Shown piece after piece: positions 1-8,050 of a stretch of DNA of 64,000 nucleotides; the first letter of the stretch is position 1, and each line of letters starts with the position of its first letter. The notes under the pieces were generated by a model, which saw only the letters and a program-made list of their open reading frames with translations, searched no databases and was not told the DNA's origin. The DNA is from Lachnospiraceae bacterium G11 (lineage in GTDB: Bacteria; Bacillota; Clostridia; Lachnospirales; Lachnospiraceae). The translations under genes were made by a program, and so were the position numbers. Location: contig FMWZ01000011.1 of assembly GCA_900103495.1 (NCBI GenBank), forward strand, positions 1-64,000, given 5' to 3'.

Positions 1-315
<315 letters not shown>

Positions 316-390
316 AGAAATTGGTTGCATAATTTGTTTTATCATGGTAAGATATGATTCGGTATCGGTTTTGAAGGTACAAATTCTTAA

Positions 391-464
391 GGCCTGGTGG
401 CTCAGCTGGTTAGAGCGCCGCCCTGTCACGGCGGAGGTCGTGGGTTCGAACCCCATCCGGGTCG
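391..464 (+). tRNA. tRNA-Asp(GTC)
   Basis: A full cloverleaf folds: the acceptor stem GGCCTGG pairs with CCGGGTC (including G-U pairs), the anticodon loop carries GTC, and the T-loop is GGGTTCGAACCCC. Discriminator base G; CCA is not encoded. It is the first tRNA after the 23S gene and probably belongs to the same transcript. Confidence 0.97.
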
Positions 465-490
465 CTCAATTTAATATGTAATTTGACTAT

Positions 491-563
491 GGGATCTTAG
501 CTCAGCTGGGAGAGCATCTGCCTTACAAGCAGAGGGTCATAGGTTCGAGCCCTATAGGTCCCA
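491..563 (+). tRNA. tRNA-Val(TAC)
   Basis: The cloverleaf has acceptor arms GGGATCT and AGGTCCC, anticodon TAC in the loop of CTGCCTTACAAGCAG, and T-arm AGGTTCGAGCCCT. Discriminator A; CCA not encoded. Part of the rRNA-linked tRNA cluster. Confidence 0.97.
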
Positions 564-570
564 TTTGTAT

Positions 571-642
571 GCCGATGTGGCTCAATGGCAGAGCAGCTGA
601 TTTGTAATCAGCAGGTTAACGGTTCGAGTCCGTTCATCGGCT
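571..642 (+). tRNA. tRNA-Thr(TGT)
   Basis: The acceptor stem GCCGATG pairs with CATCGGC, the anticodon stem-loop CTGATTTGTAATCAG carries TGT, and the T-arm reads ACGGTTCGAGTCCGT. Discriminator T; CCA not encoded. Only 7 bases follow tRNA-Val. Confidence 0.97.
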
Positions 643-668
643 TTTGAAAACTGAATAAAGTTTTCTAT

Positions 669-750
669 GGATGGGTTCCCGAGTGGCCAAAGGGGACAGA
701 CTGTAAATCTGCTGCAAATTGCTTCGGTGGTTCGAATCCACCCCCATCCA
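669..750 (+). tRNA. tRNA-Tyr(GTA)
   Basis: An 82-base class II tRNA with a long variable arm (about 711-726). The acceptor arms GGATGGG and CCCATCC pair, the anticodon loop CTGTAAA carries GTA, and the T-loop is TTCGAAT. Discriminator A; CCA not encoded. Confidence 0.97.
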
Positions 751-790
751 TTTAAATTTGCGCTTTTTGCAGGTTTAAGAAAACAATTAT

Positions 791-864
791 CGCGGGGTGG
801 AGCAGTCTGGAAGCTCGTCGGGCTCATAACCCGAAGGTCATAGGTTCAAATCCTATCCCCGCTA
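791..864 (+). tRNA. initiator tRNA-Met(CAT)
   Basis: This is the initiator, not the elongator: the anticodon stem has three consecutive G-C pairs (GGG...CCC) around the CAT loop and position 1 is unpaired. The acceptor arms are CGCGGGG and CCCCGCT, giving a C1-U72 mismatch where most bacteria have C1-A72. Discriminator A; CCA not encoded. One base separates it from tRNA-Phe. Confidence 0.96.
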
Positions 865-865
865 C

Positions 866-938
<73 letters not shown>

Positions 939-948
939 TTTTTTATTT

Positions 949-975
949 CCTGAGATTTTATCTCAGGATTTTTTA
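949..975 (+). terminator. intrinsic terminator of the rRNA-tRNA transcript
   Basis: CCTGAGAT and ATCTCAGG form a perfect 8-bp stem with a 3-base loop (949-967), followed by a T-rich run. It sits 10 bases after tRNA-Phe. Confidence 0.85.
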
Positions 976-1004
976 TTGCCCCAAATCATATTGTGCTCTA
1001 TAAT
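976..1004 (+). promoter_or_regulatory. sigma-A type promoter for the GGDEF gene
   Basis: TTGCCC (976-981) and a perfect TATAAT (999-1004) are separated by 17 bases and lie 35 bases before the GGDEF gene. Immediately after is AATCTTCTTTATAGAGGGG, which covers the likely transcript start. Confidence 0.65.
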
Positions 1005-1038
1005 CTTCTTTATAGAGGGGCTATTTGTGGGGTGAAAT

Positions 1039-2502
1039 ATGTTTAACAAAGGCGGATTTGGACACGAACGTCTTAATAAAGCTATAGCTTTATATAAAGA
1101 TGGTAATATCGACAAGGCATTGGAGTATTCTTTTGATGCCTTGAATTACTTCAGCAAAACAAAAGATCCCGAGGGATTATGCCGGTGCTACAACACCATC
1201 GGTGGTCTTAACTTCTTTTCCAATCAGATTATAAAGGCTATTGACTATTATATGGATGGCCTTATTATTGCGCGCAAAAATGACTTGCATTTCGAGATTA
1301 CAAGGATTGCAAGTAATGTTGGGTCTACTCTTACCGAAATAGGAGAGTATGATCTTGCGCGTGTTTTTTTTGCCGAAAGCGAAGAACACATGCATCATGA
1401 GGATGTGAAGGAAAAGGATGAAAACTTTGAAGCCAGTACTGCAATGGCGTATATTAATCTTCTTTCATGTACCTGTTTGGAGGACAGGATTGACGAAGCT
1501 GAGAAATACAGAGATTTGGCCAAGAAGTATATAGACCAGAAGGCGTGGAACAACACCAATACCATTGGGTTTAATGTGTTTAGCGCATATATTGAATACA
1601 GAAAGGGTAATCTTGACCCCACTGATCAGATTCTTGATGACTTGACGAAGCAGACCATTGAAGACAATGGAGTTGGTTATGATATCTGGGGTAGCAGAAA
1701 GATGCTCTTTACTCTTCTTATGAGAGTAAACAGATTTGACCTTCTTAAAGTTTTGCTTGAGGATAATGAGATTCAGGCGGCTAAGCAGGGCAATCCCAGA
1801 ATCAACGCAGAGCTCAATGAGATGTGGGTGGACTATTATAAGGCCCTTGACGACCCCGAAGAGTATGCCAAACATTGCGTAAGGTATGTGGAATTCATAA
1901 GAAGCCAGAAGAAGGAAGATAATCTGGAAATTGCACGTCATGCAAGTGACAGAATACGGTTTAAGGAAAACGGTGCCGGAAGAGAGGAAGCCCTTGTCAG
2001 ATCCCTTTTGGATCCTCTTACTGAACTGGGTAACAGGTATAAACTTGACATGGACTACCGTGACGCCGTTACGGACTGTATATCAAGGGGTAAACCTATT
2101 TCTGTGGGAATACTTGACGTGGATTCCTTTAAGGCTGCAAACGATACATACGGACACATTACAGGAGATGAATATATTAAGAAGGTAGCTGATTGTGTCA
2201 AGGATGTTTTGGAGGGCTACGGAGGCGCTTACAGATACGGTGGAGACGAGATAGTTATATTAATGAAAGCCGACACCCATACAACAGCGGATATAGCACA
2301 GAAGATAAAGGATAAGGTGGAGGATCTCAATCTTCCCAATGAGGCGGCAACGGCTGCCGACAATGTAACGGTTTCTCAGGGATACTGCGTGGGAGTTCCT
2401 AAGTTTGACACATCTCTCACCACATATATGTACGAAGCTGATATTGCTTTGTATGAGGTAAAGAACAGCGGTAAGAACAACTACATAGTGACAGGTCTAT
2501 AA
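1039..2502 (+). CDS. TPR-domain GGDEF diguanylate cyclase
   Basis: A 487-residue cytoplasmic protein with no signal peptide or membrane segment. Residues ~10-300 form helical, TPR-like pairs that probably sense a protein or peptide partner. Residues ~325-487 form a GGDEF domain, which joins two GTP into cyclic di-GMP. The signature is RYGGDEI at about 399-405 (I replaces the usual F), with LDPLTELGNR at the domain start and a conserved D in LDVDSF. No RxxD inhibitory site is seen at the usual place before the signature, so product inhibition may be absent. It is a single-gene unit with its own promoter and terminator. The start follows the SD-like GGGGTG. Confidence 0.88.
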   Translation: MFNKGGFGHERLNKAIALYKDGNIDKALEYSFDALNYFSKTKDPEGLCRCYNTIGGLNFFSNQIIKAIDYYMDGLIIARKNDLHFEITRIASNVGSTLTEIGEYDLARVFFAESEEHMHHEDVKEKDENFEASTAMAYINLLSCTCLEDRIDEAEKYRDLAKKYIDQKAWNNTNTIGFNVFSAYIEYRKGNLDPTDQILDDLTKQTIEDNGVGYDIWGSRKMLFTLLMRVNRFDLLKVLLEDNEIQAAKQGNPRINAELNEMWVDYYKALDDPEEYAKHCVRYVEFIRSQKKEDNLEIARHASDRIRFKENGAGREEALVRSLLDPLTELGNRYKLDMDYRDAVTDCISRGKPISVGILDVDSFKAANDTYGHITGDEYIKKVADCVKDVLEGYGGAYRYGGDEIVILMKADTHTTADIAQKIKDKVEDLNLPNEAATAADNVTVSQGYCVGVPKFDTSLTTYMYEADIALYEVKNSGKNNYIVTGL

Positions 2503-2511
2503 AATGCTTTT

Positions 2512-2546
2512 AAAGCCTTTCCCAAGTGGGAGAGGCTTAATTTTTT
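2512..2546 (+). terminator. intrinsic terminator after the GGDEF gene
   Basis: AAGCCTTTCCC and GGGAGAGGCTT form a stem with a 4-base loop AAGT (2513-2538), followed by AATTTTTTG. Confidence 0.9.
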
Positions 2547-2549
2547 GTG

Positions 2550-2578
2550 TTTACAACAGCAAACATTTATGGTACCAT
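2550..2578 (+). promoter_or_regulatory. probable promoter of the DegV gene
   Basis: TTTACA (2550-2555), a 17-base spacer and TACCAT (2573-2578). The -10 is imperfect, but spacing is ideal and the element lies directly after the previous terminator and before an inverted repeat. Confidence 0.45.
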
Positions 2579-2601
2579 GATGTAGTAATGAAAACTACAT
2601 C
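2579..2601. promoter_or_regulatory. inverted repeat, possible operator or leader hairpin of the DegV gene
   Basis: GATGTAGT, a 7-base spacer AATGAAA and ACTACATC form a perfect 8-bp inverted repeat. It begins one base after the proposed -10 element and so covers the likely transcription start. Dyad symmetry there fits a repressor site, but an RNA hairpin in the leader is equally possible. No regulator is identified. Confidence 0.45.
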
Positions 2602-2638
2602 AAGTAGAAATAGATACACAATTTGAAAAGGAACTATC

Positions 2639-3493
2639 ATGAGTGAGACAAATAAGTATAATTACAGGATTGTTGCTGACAGTTGTTGTGAATTTCCCGA
2701 AGAGCTTAAGGGTGACCCCAGATTTAAGACGGTGTCTCTTACCTTAAGCATTGGTGATTACGAAGTGGTGGATGATGAGAACTTCGATCAGCTTGATTTT
2801 ATTAAGAGGGTTGCTGAGAGCGAGGAGGCAGCCAGAAGTGCCTGTCCTTCTCCGGACGCATATATGAACTCATATGAATGTGAAGAAGAGAGAGTTTATG
2901 TAATCACTCTTTCCTCCAAACTTTCCGGAAGCTTCAACGCAGCCTGTGTGGGCAAATACATGTATGAGGAAGAATTTGGGGATAAGAACATTCACATTTT
3001 TGATTCCGAATCCGCAAGCGGCGGTGAAACTCAGATTGCACTTAAGATAATGGAGTATGAGGAGCAGGGACTTAGCTTCGAGGAGATAGTTGAGAAGGTT
3101 GAGAAGTTCAGAGACGGACTCCATACTTATTTCGTTTTGAATACTTTAGATTCCTTTATTAAAAACGGAAGACTTCCCAAACTTAAAGGAATGATAGCTT
3201 CTACATTGAATGTTAAGCCTGTCATGATGGGTGTTAAGGGAATGGTTGAGCAGAGAACTCAGGGTATCGGAATAAGAAAGGCCCTTCAGAAGATGGTGGA
3301 ATCCATTGTGGAGGATGTTAAGGATTGTGAGAAGAGAACCCTGGTTATAACTCACTGTAACTGCAGGGAAAGGGCAGAGAAGGTCAGAGACCTTATTCTT
3401 GCACAACATAATTACATTAAATGCATAATCATGGACATGCGAGGTGTAAGTACACTTTATGCATGTGATGGTGGTATAATAGTAACCATGTAA
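2639..3493 (+). CDS. DegV family fatty-acid-binding protein
   Basis: A 284-residue protein of normal DegV length. It begins with the characteristic strand YRIVADSCCEFPEEL, has the conserved SACPSP segment near residue 65 and the ITLSSKLSGSFNAA loop at about 92-105 that in the family contacts the lipid head group. The C-terminal half carries the MVE...GIRKAL and TLVITHCNC segments. DegV proteins bind a single fatty acid; the homologous FakB proteins present it to the kinase FakA, but no FakA is in this window, so a role in fatty-acid phosphorylation is only inferred. AAAGGAACT precedes the ATG. Single-gene unit. Confidence 0.92.
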   Translation: MSETNKYNYRIVADSCCEFPEELKGDPRFKTVSLTLSIGDYEVVDDENFDQLDFIKRVAESEEAARSACPSPDAYMNSYECEEERVYVITLSSKLSGSFNAACVGKYMYEEEFGDKNIHIFDSESASGGETQIALKIMEYEEQGLSFEEIVEKVEKFRDGLHTYFVLNTLDSFIKNGRLPKLKGMIASTLNVKPVMMGVKGMVEQRTQGIGIRKALQKMVESIVEDVKDCEKRTLVITHCNCRERAEKVRDLILAQHNYIKCIIMDMRGVSTLYACDGGIIVTM

Positions 3494-3507
3494 GGGAATG
3501 ATACGAG

Positions 3508-3534
3508 AGGGGCGCTAAAGGGCGCCCCTTTCTT
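3508..3534 (+). terminator. intrinsic terminator after the DegV gene
   Basis: A GC-rich stem GGGGCGC/GCGCCCC (3509-3515 with 3522-3528) followed by TTTCTT. The T run is short, so termination may be partial and some transcription may enter the next gene. Confidence 0.75.
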
Positions 3535-3595
3535 GACTTTTGGCGGGTTTTGCTCTATCTTTTATTTGTTATGCCCATTGAGGCGAGGAGGATTT

Positions 3596-5245
3596 ATGAA
3601 AGAATTAAGACCAAAGTTACTGGACTGCCTTAAAGGATATTCAGGCAGCCAGGCAGTAAAAGATATTATATCCGGTATTATTGTTGCTATCATTGCATTG
3701 CCACTTTCAATTGCGCTTGCAATTGCATCAGGTGTTGGACCGGAGCAGGGACTTTATACAGCTATTATCGCAGGATTCTTCATCGCGGTATTCGGCGGAA
3801 GCAGAGTTCAGATTGGTGGACCCACGGCAGCCTTCGTTGTCATCATTTATGGCATTGTGGCAACCTACGGAAGAGACGGATTGGTGGTTGCAACCATCAT
3901 GGCAGGCATCATGCTCATTATCATGGGCATCTTCCATTTCGGTTCACTCATTAAATACATACCCTACACAATCACAACCGGCTTTACCTGCGGTATCGCG
4001 GTAACGCTTTTTGCCGGTCAGCTTAAGGACTTCCTTGGACTTTCAATAGAGAAGGTTCCTTCGGAATTCATACCAAAGATTGGCTCATATATTGAGAATA
4101 TAAGAACCATTAATTTCACAGCCCTTCTTATCGGAGGACTTGCAATTGTTATAATGCTTGTCTGGCCCAAAATCACAGATAAGATTCCGGGATCTTTGGT
4201 GGCTATTATAGTGACAACAGTCATCGTTAAGATTTTTGGACTTCAGGTAAACACCATAGGAAGTGTATTCGGACAGCTGTCTTCATCTTTCCCCTCATTT
4301 GCGCTTCCAAATGTAACCTTTGACATGATTAAGCAGCTTATTCAGCCTGCTTTTACAATAGCTATTCTTGCCGGTATCGAATCCCTTCTTTCGGCAGTTG
4401 TTGCTGACGGAATGATTAACGACACTCACAACTCAAACGCAGAGCTTGTAGGCCAGGGCCTCGGAAACATTTTCTCCGGACTTTTTGGCGGTATCCCTGC
4501 TACAGGTGCCATTGCAAGAACAGCAGCAAACGTTCGTAACGGCGGAAGAACTCCCATTGCCGGCGTTGTACACTGTGTAACTCTTACAGTTATCCTTGTA
4601 CTTCTTATGCCCACAGCAGCTATGATTCCCATGACTACTCTTGCAGCAGTGCTTTTGGTTGTGGCAGCCAATATGGCAGACTGGTCAAGCTTCTTCCATC
4701 TTTGTAAGACAGCGCCCAAGAGTGATATCCTTGTTCTCGTTGCAACTTTTGTACTTACAGTAGTATTTGACCTTGTGGTTGCAATCGAAGTTGGCGTTGT
4801 ACTTGCGGCAATCCTCTTCATGAAGAGAATGTCTGACACAGCAGATGTAAAGGGCTGGAAATACATTGAGGAGCCTGAGACTCTTCCTGATGAAAAAGAG
4901 AAGCTTATGGCCATCCCCAAAGAAATAAGAGTATTTGAAATCAGCGGCCCTCTTTTCTTTGCTGCAGCAGATAAACTTTTAGCAATTGACTCCAAGAGCT
5001 TTACAAAGGTTCTTATTATCAGGATGAGAGCAGTTCCTGCTATCGATGTAAGTGCCATTAGGAAATTAAGAGAGCTGGTAACTAAAGCAAACAAAAATGA
5101 CATAACCGTCATTTTCTCCCACGTAAACGAGCAGCCCATGCATGCCTTTGAAAAAGACGGTTTCGTGGATTTCGCAGGCAAGGATAATTTCAGGACAAAC
5201 ATTATCGAAGCACTCGATTATGCCAACAGCCTTGTCTCCAAATAA
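3596..5245 (+). CDS. SulP family inorganic anion transporter with STAS domain
   Basis: A 549-residue membrane protein. Residues ~1-420 hold 10-14 hydrophobic segments including the SulP signature region (PLSIALAIASGVGPEQGLYT at about 38-57); residues ~435-549 form a cytoplasmic STAS domain with the conserved PAIDVSAI motif. The family moves sulfate, bicarbonate or similar anions; the substrate cannot be read from sequence. The start at 3596 has a strong SD (GAGGAGG); an in-frame ATG at 3533 would overlap the upstream terminator and is rejected. Mono-cistronic. The gene is rich in unpunctuated alanine/isoleucine codons as usual for membrane proteins. Confidence 0.93.
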   Translation: MKELRPKLLDCLKGYSGSQAVKDIISGIIVAIIALPLSIALAIASGVGPEQGLYTAIIAGFFIAVFGGSRVQIGGPTAAFVVIIYGIVATYGRDGLVVATIMAGIMLIIMGIFHFGSLIKYIPYTITTGFTCGIAVTLFAGQLKDFLGLSIEKVPSEFIPKIGSYIENIRTINFTALLIGGLAIVIMLVWPKITDKIPGSLVAIIVTTVIVKIFGLQVNTIGSVFGQLSSSFPSFALPNVTFDMIKQLIQPAFTIAILAGIESLLSAVVADGMINDTHNSNAELVGQGLGNIFSGLFGGIPATGAIARTAANVRNGGRTPIAGVVHCVTLTVILVLLMPTAAMIPMTTLAAVLLVVAANMADWSSFFHLCKTAPKSDILVLVATFVLTVVFDLVVAIEVGVVLAAILFMKRMSDTADVKGWKYIEEPETLPDEKEKLMAIPKEIRVFEISGPLFFAAADKLLAIDSKSFTKVLIIRMRAVPAIDVSAIRKLRELVTKANKNDITVIFSHVNEQPMHAFEKDGFVDFAGKDNFRTNIIEALDYANSLVSK

Positions 5246-5251
5246 TGAAAT

Positions 5252-5280
5252 TTGTGTGAGTACCTATTATGTGGTATTAT
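5252..5280 (+). promoter_or_regulatory. possible promoter for the HD-domain gene
   Basis: TTGTGT (5252-5257), a 17-base spacer and TATTAT (5275-5280) lie in the gap before the HD gene. Match is moderate. Confidence 0.45.
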
Positions 5281-5305
5281 TATTTAGTTAGAATATGCTA
5301 AATTT

Positions 5306-5333
5306 GGGGGTATTGTACCCCCTTGCGTTGTTT
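5306..5333 (+). terminator. hairpin between sulP and the HD gene (terminator or attenuator)
   Basis: GGGGGTA and TACCCCC form a perfect 7-bp stem with loop TTG, followed by TTGCGTTGTTT. It lies downstream of the proposed promoter and 30 bases before the HD gene, so it may end sulP transcription or attenuate the HD gene. The T run is interrupted. Confidence 0.55.
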
Positions 5334-5352
5334 ATAGAATTTCGGTGGTAGT

Positions 5353-5940
5353 ATGAGTTTTATCAATAAGCGAAAAGCTTGGACGGACTCTAAAAGAAGA
5401 AAATGGAAAGAATTCTTTGAGGAGCAGAAGAGACTTCGCTCAAAAATAAAAGAGCACGGCTCGGATATACTGGAATCCGAGAACTTTCAAAGTTCACAGG
5501 CCAATGTACAGCACGGCAACATGACTGTTCATCAGCATTGTATAAATGTGACAAAGTTAAGCCTTAAACTGAGCAGAAAGCTTCCGTTTCATTTCAACGA
5601 AAGAGCGCTGGTCAGAGGGGCTCTTTTACACGATTATTTCCTGTACGACTGGCATAAGAAAGACCCAGCCAATGAGCACAAGAATTTGCATGGTTTTTAC
5701 CATCCCGGCATTGCACTGAAGAATGCTGAGAGGGATTTCGATTTGACCGACAGGGAAAGAGAAATCATTAAGAAGCATATGTGGCCTCTTACGGTAGTTC
5801 CGCCTACCTGTCGAGAGGCTTGGGTGGTTACCATGGCTGACAAGTACTGTTCACTTATGGAAACTTTGAAGTTACACAAGGGGCATGGACCGAAGCTGAT
5901 TAAGGTGAAATCCAAGTCACACTACATAGAATTGAGGTAA
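5353..5940 (+). CDS. HD domain phosphohydrolase
   Basis: A 195-residue cytoplasmic protein. A basic N-terminus (~1-35) is followed by an HD fold: a His in VHQHC near residue 60, the HD pair in LLHDYFLYDW at 93-94, further His residues around 116-143 (HGFYHPG, KKHMWPL) and a late Asp in MADKYCS, together making the metal-binding set of the superfamily. HD proteins hydrolyse phosphate esters, often of nucleotides; the substrate here is unknown. It is three bases upstream of a guanylate-kinase-like gene, so the pair is probably co-translated and may act on nucleotides. Confidence 0.85.
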   Translation: MSFINKRKAWTDSKRRKWKEFFEEQKRLRSKIKEHGSDILESENFQSSQANVQHGNMTVHQHCINVTKLSLKLSRKLPFHFNERALVRGALLHDYFLYDWHKKDPANEHKNLHGFYHPGIALKNAERDFDLTDREREIIKKHMWPLTVVPPTCREAWVVTMADKYCSLMETLKLHKGHGPKLIKVKSKSHYIELR

Positions 5941-5943
5941 ATC

Positions 5944-6528
5944 ATGGGGAAGATTTATTATCTTATGGGAAAAAGCTCCTCCGGAAAAGATACCATTTTC
6001 AGGATGATTATGAGGAGCAAAGAAGTTTCCCTTAAGACTATTGTTCCTTACACAACCCGGCCCATAAGAGCGGGGGAAACCGAAGGCAAGCAATATCATT
6101 TTGTTAACGAAGAGGAATTCAAGTCCCTTAAGGATTCCGGCAAAGTAATTGAAGACAGAGCCTATAACACCTGCCATGGCCTTTGGAGGTACTTCATGGT
6201 GGATGACGGAAGAATAGATTTATCAAAGAATGACTATATTATTATAGGAGTTCTTGAGTCCTTCCTTAAGTGCGCCGAATATTATGGAAGGGAGAATACT
6301 GTTCCGATTTTTATAGACCTTGATGATGGGGTCAGGCTTGAGAGAGCTCTTAAGAGAGAGCGCAAGCAGGAGCACCCCAAGTACGAGGAACTTTGCAGAA
6401 GGTTCCTTGCCGACAGCGCAGATTTTTCTGAGGATAAATTAAGAGAAGCAGGCATAACAGAGAGGTTTGATAATACAGATCTTGACGAGTGTCTCGCAAA
6501 TATTATTGATTACATAAAGAAACACTAA
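5944..6528 (+). CDS. guanylate kinase-like protein
   Basis: A 194-residue P-loop kinase. The nucleotide-binding loop is GKSSSGKDT (residues 9-17) and the GMP-binding region shows YTTRPIRAGETEGKQYHFV near 38-56, which matches guanylate kinases (GMP + ATP to GDP + ADP). The P-loop differs from the usual GPSGSGKST in having S and D substitutions, and the C-terminal lid is longer than normal, so this may be a paralogue next to a canonical gmk elsewhere. Separated from the HD gene by three bases. Confidence 0.75.
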   Translation: MGKIYYLMGKSSSGKDTIFRMIMRSKEVSLKTIVPYTTRPIRAGETEGKQYHFVNEEEFKSLKDSGKVIEDRAYNTCHGLWRYFMVDDGRIDLSKNDYIIIGVLESFLKCAEYYGRENTVPIFIDLDDGVRLERALKRERKQEHPKYEELCRRFLADSADFSEDKLREAGITERFDNTDLDECLANIIDYIKKH

Positions 6529-6555
6529 TCTTCTTAAACTTACGGGGGTGAGTTT

Positions 6556-6996
6556 ATGGACATGAAGGTGACTGCCGCGCAGGCACCCCAGCAGGTAGCT
6601 GCTACCCAGCAGGTTCAGCCTGTGGATGATTCATTTAAGTTTATGCTATCCAGCAAAATAGAGGAAGCCGACCTTCAGGCCAAACTTGTTTCCCTCATGA
6701 ACGAGATTACCGAGCAGGGAGAGAAGATAGCCAAGAAGAAGGACATTCGTGATATGAAGCGTTACAGAGGTCTTATCAAGGATTTCCTCAACGAGGTTGT
6801 AAGCCGCTCCCACAGCTTTTCCAGGGAGAACTTTCTGGACAGAAGAGGACGCCACAGAGTCTACGGAATTATCAGACTGGTGGATGAGAACCTGGACCGC
6901 TTGGCCCAGGAGCTTTGCAAAGATGAGAAGGACAACATCTCTGTTCTAGGCACCATAGGCGAGATCAGAGGATTACTTTTAGACATATTTACCTGA
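6556..6996 (+). CDS. yaaR: YaaR family protein (DUF327)
   Basis: A 146-residue cytoplasmic helical protein. After a Gln/Ala/Val-rich N-terminus (~1-25) it has the conserved DUF327 core ending in a [15 protein letters not shown]-type C-terminus. Function is unknown. In B. subtilis yaaR precedes holB and yaaT, and the same order is present here, 14 bases before holB, which supports the call. SD GGGGGTGAG lies before the ATG. Confidence 0.85.
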   Translation: MDMKVTAAQAPQQVAATQQVQPVDDSFKFMLSSKIEEADLQAKLVSLMNEITEQGEKIAKKKDIRDMKRYRGLIKDFLNEVVSRSHSFSRENFLDRRGRHRVYGIIRLVDENLDRLAQELCKDEKDNISVLGTIGEIRGLLLDIFT

Positions 6997-7010
6997 CAGG
7001 AGGATGAGGT

Positions 7011-8000
7011 ATGGCAGGCTTTGAGACGGTAGTCGGACAGGAGCCAATAGTTGAACATCTTAAGAAAGCCATTTCCACCGGCAAGATTTCCCATGCCTAC
7101 ATAATCAATGGTGACAGGGCTGCAGGTAAGGAGTATATTGCGGGCATTTTTGCAAGAGCATTACAGTGCGAAAAGGGCGGTACGGACCCCTGTGAAGAGT
7201 GTCATTCATGTAAACAGGCATTATCCGGCAACCATCCCGATATCATAAGAGTAACTCACGAGAAACCCGGCTCCGTCGGCGTTGACGATGTGAGAGACCA
7301 GATTACGGGAAGCGTTTATGTTAAGCCCTACAGCGGAAAATATAAGATTTATATTCTGAATGAAGCGGAGAAGATGACCACACAGGCTCAGAACGCACTT
7401 CTTAAGACCCTTGAAGAGCCGCCGGAATATGTGGTAATACTTCTTCTGACAACAAATGTAAACATGCTTTTGCCCACAATCCAGTCAAGATGTGTTGTTC
7501 TTAACATGAAGCCTGTTAAGGACGACCTTGTTAAGAAGTATCTTATGGATGAACTTTCCATCCCTGAGTACAAAGCTGAGGTTTGTGTGGCTTTTGCCAG
7601 AGGTAATGTGGGAAAAGCGCGACTTCTCGCATTAAGCGAAGAGTTCGACAAGGTAAGAGAGGAAGCCATTTCTCTTCTTAAGTACATTAATGACATGGAA
7701 CTTCCTGAAGTCATGGCAGCCATAAAGAAGATAACCGAGTACAAGTTTGACGTGAACGATTATCTTGATATTATTGCGGTGTGGTTCAGAGATGTTTTGA
7801 TGTTTAAAGCAACCCATGACCCCAATTCCCTTATTTTCACTGAGGAGATTCAGTCCATCAGGAAGCGTGCAGACAAGAGTACCTACGAGGGAATTGAGAA
7901 GATTATCGACGCTTTGGATACAGCCAAGGCAAGGCTTACAGCCAATGTTAATTTTGAGCTTACAATGGAGCTTTTGCTTCTTGCCATTAAGGAAAACTAG
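7011..8000 (+). CDS. holB: DNA polymerase III subunit delta'
   Basis: A 329-residue AAA+ clamp-loader subunit. It opens with the RFC-like box VVGQEPIVEHLKKAI, has a zinc-binding Cys set (C53, C61, C64, C67), the central EAEKMTTQAQNALLKTLEEP box (E/A variation at its start) and a sensor motif TIQSRC. The P-loop is GDRAAGKE (34-41), lacking the Thr/Ser after Lys, which fits a delta' subunit that does not hydrolyse ATP. It opens and loads the beta clamp with DnaX and HolA. It is followed 50 bases later by ricT, as in other Firmicutes. Confidence 0.93.
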   Translation: MAGFETVVGQEPIVEHLKKAISTGKISHAYIINGDRAAGKEYIAGIFARALQCEKGGTDPCEECHSCKQALSGNHPDIIRVTHEKPGSVGVDDVRDQITGSVYVKPYSGKYKIYILNEAEKMTTQAQNALLKTLEEPPEYVVILLLTTNVNMLLPTIQSRCVVLNMKPVKDDLVKKYLMDELSIPEYKAEVCVAFARGNVGKARLLALSEEFDKVREEAISLLKYINDMELPEVMAAIKKITEYKFDVNDYLDIIAVWFRDVLMFKATHDPNSLIFTEEIQSIRKRADKSTYEGIEKIIDALDTAKARLTANVNFELTMELLLLAIKEN

Positions 8001-8050
8001 GCAGAAGCTTTGTGGTATATAGATTATAGAAATGTGAGGTTTATAGATTT

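Noticed and set aside
582-827. ORF across the tRNA-Thr, tRNA-Tyr and tRNA-fMet genes on the minus strand
   Set aside because: It lies entirely in tRNA genes, has no SD, and its sequence is the reverse of cloverleaf arms.
1465-1941. ORF antisense to the GGDEF gene
   Set aside because: It overlaps a clear coding region with conserved motifs on the opposite strand and has no promoter or SD of its own.
3533-3595. N-terminal extension of the SulP transporter
   Set aside because: It begins in the DegV terminator and has no SD, whereas the start at 3596 has GAGGAGG.
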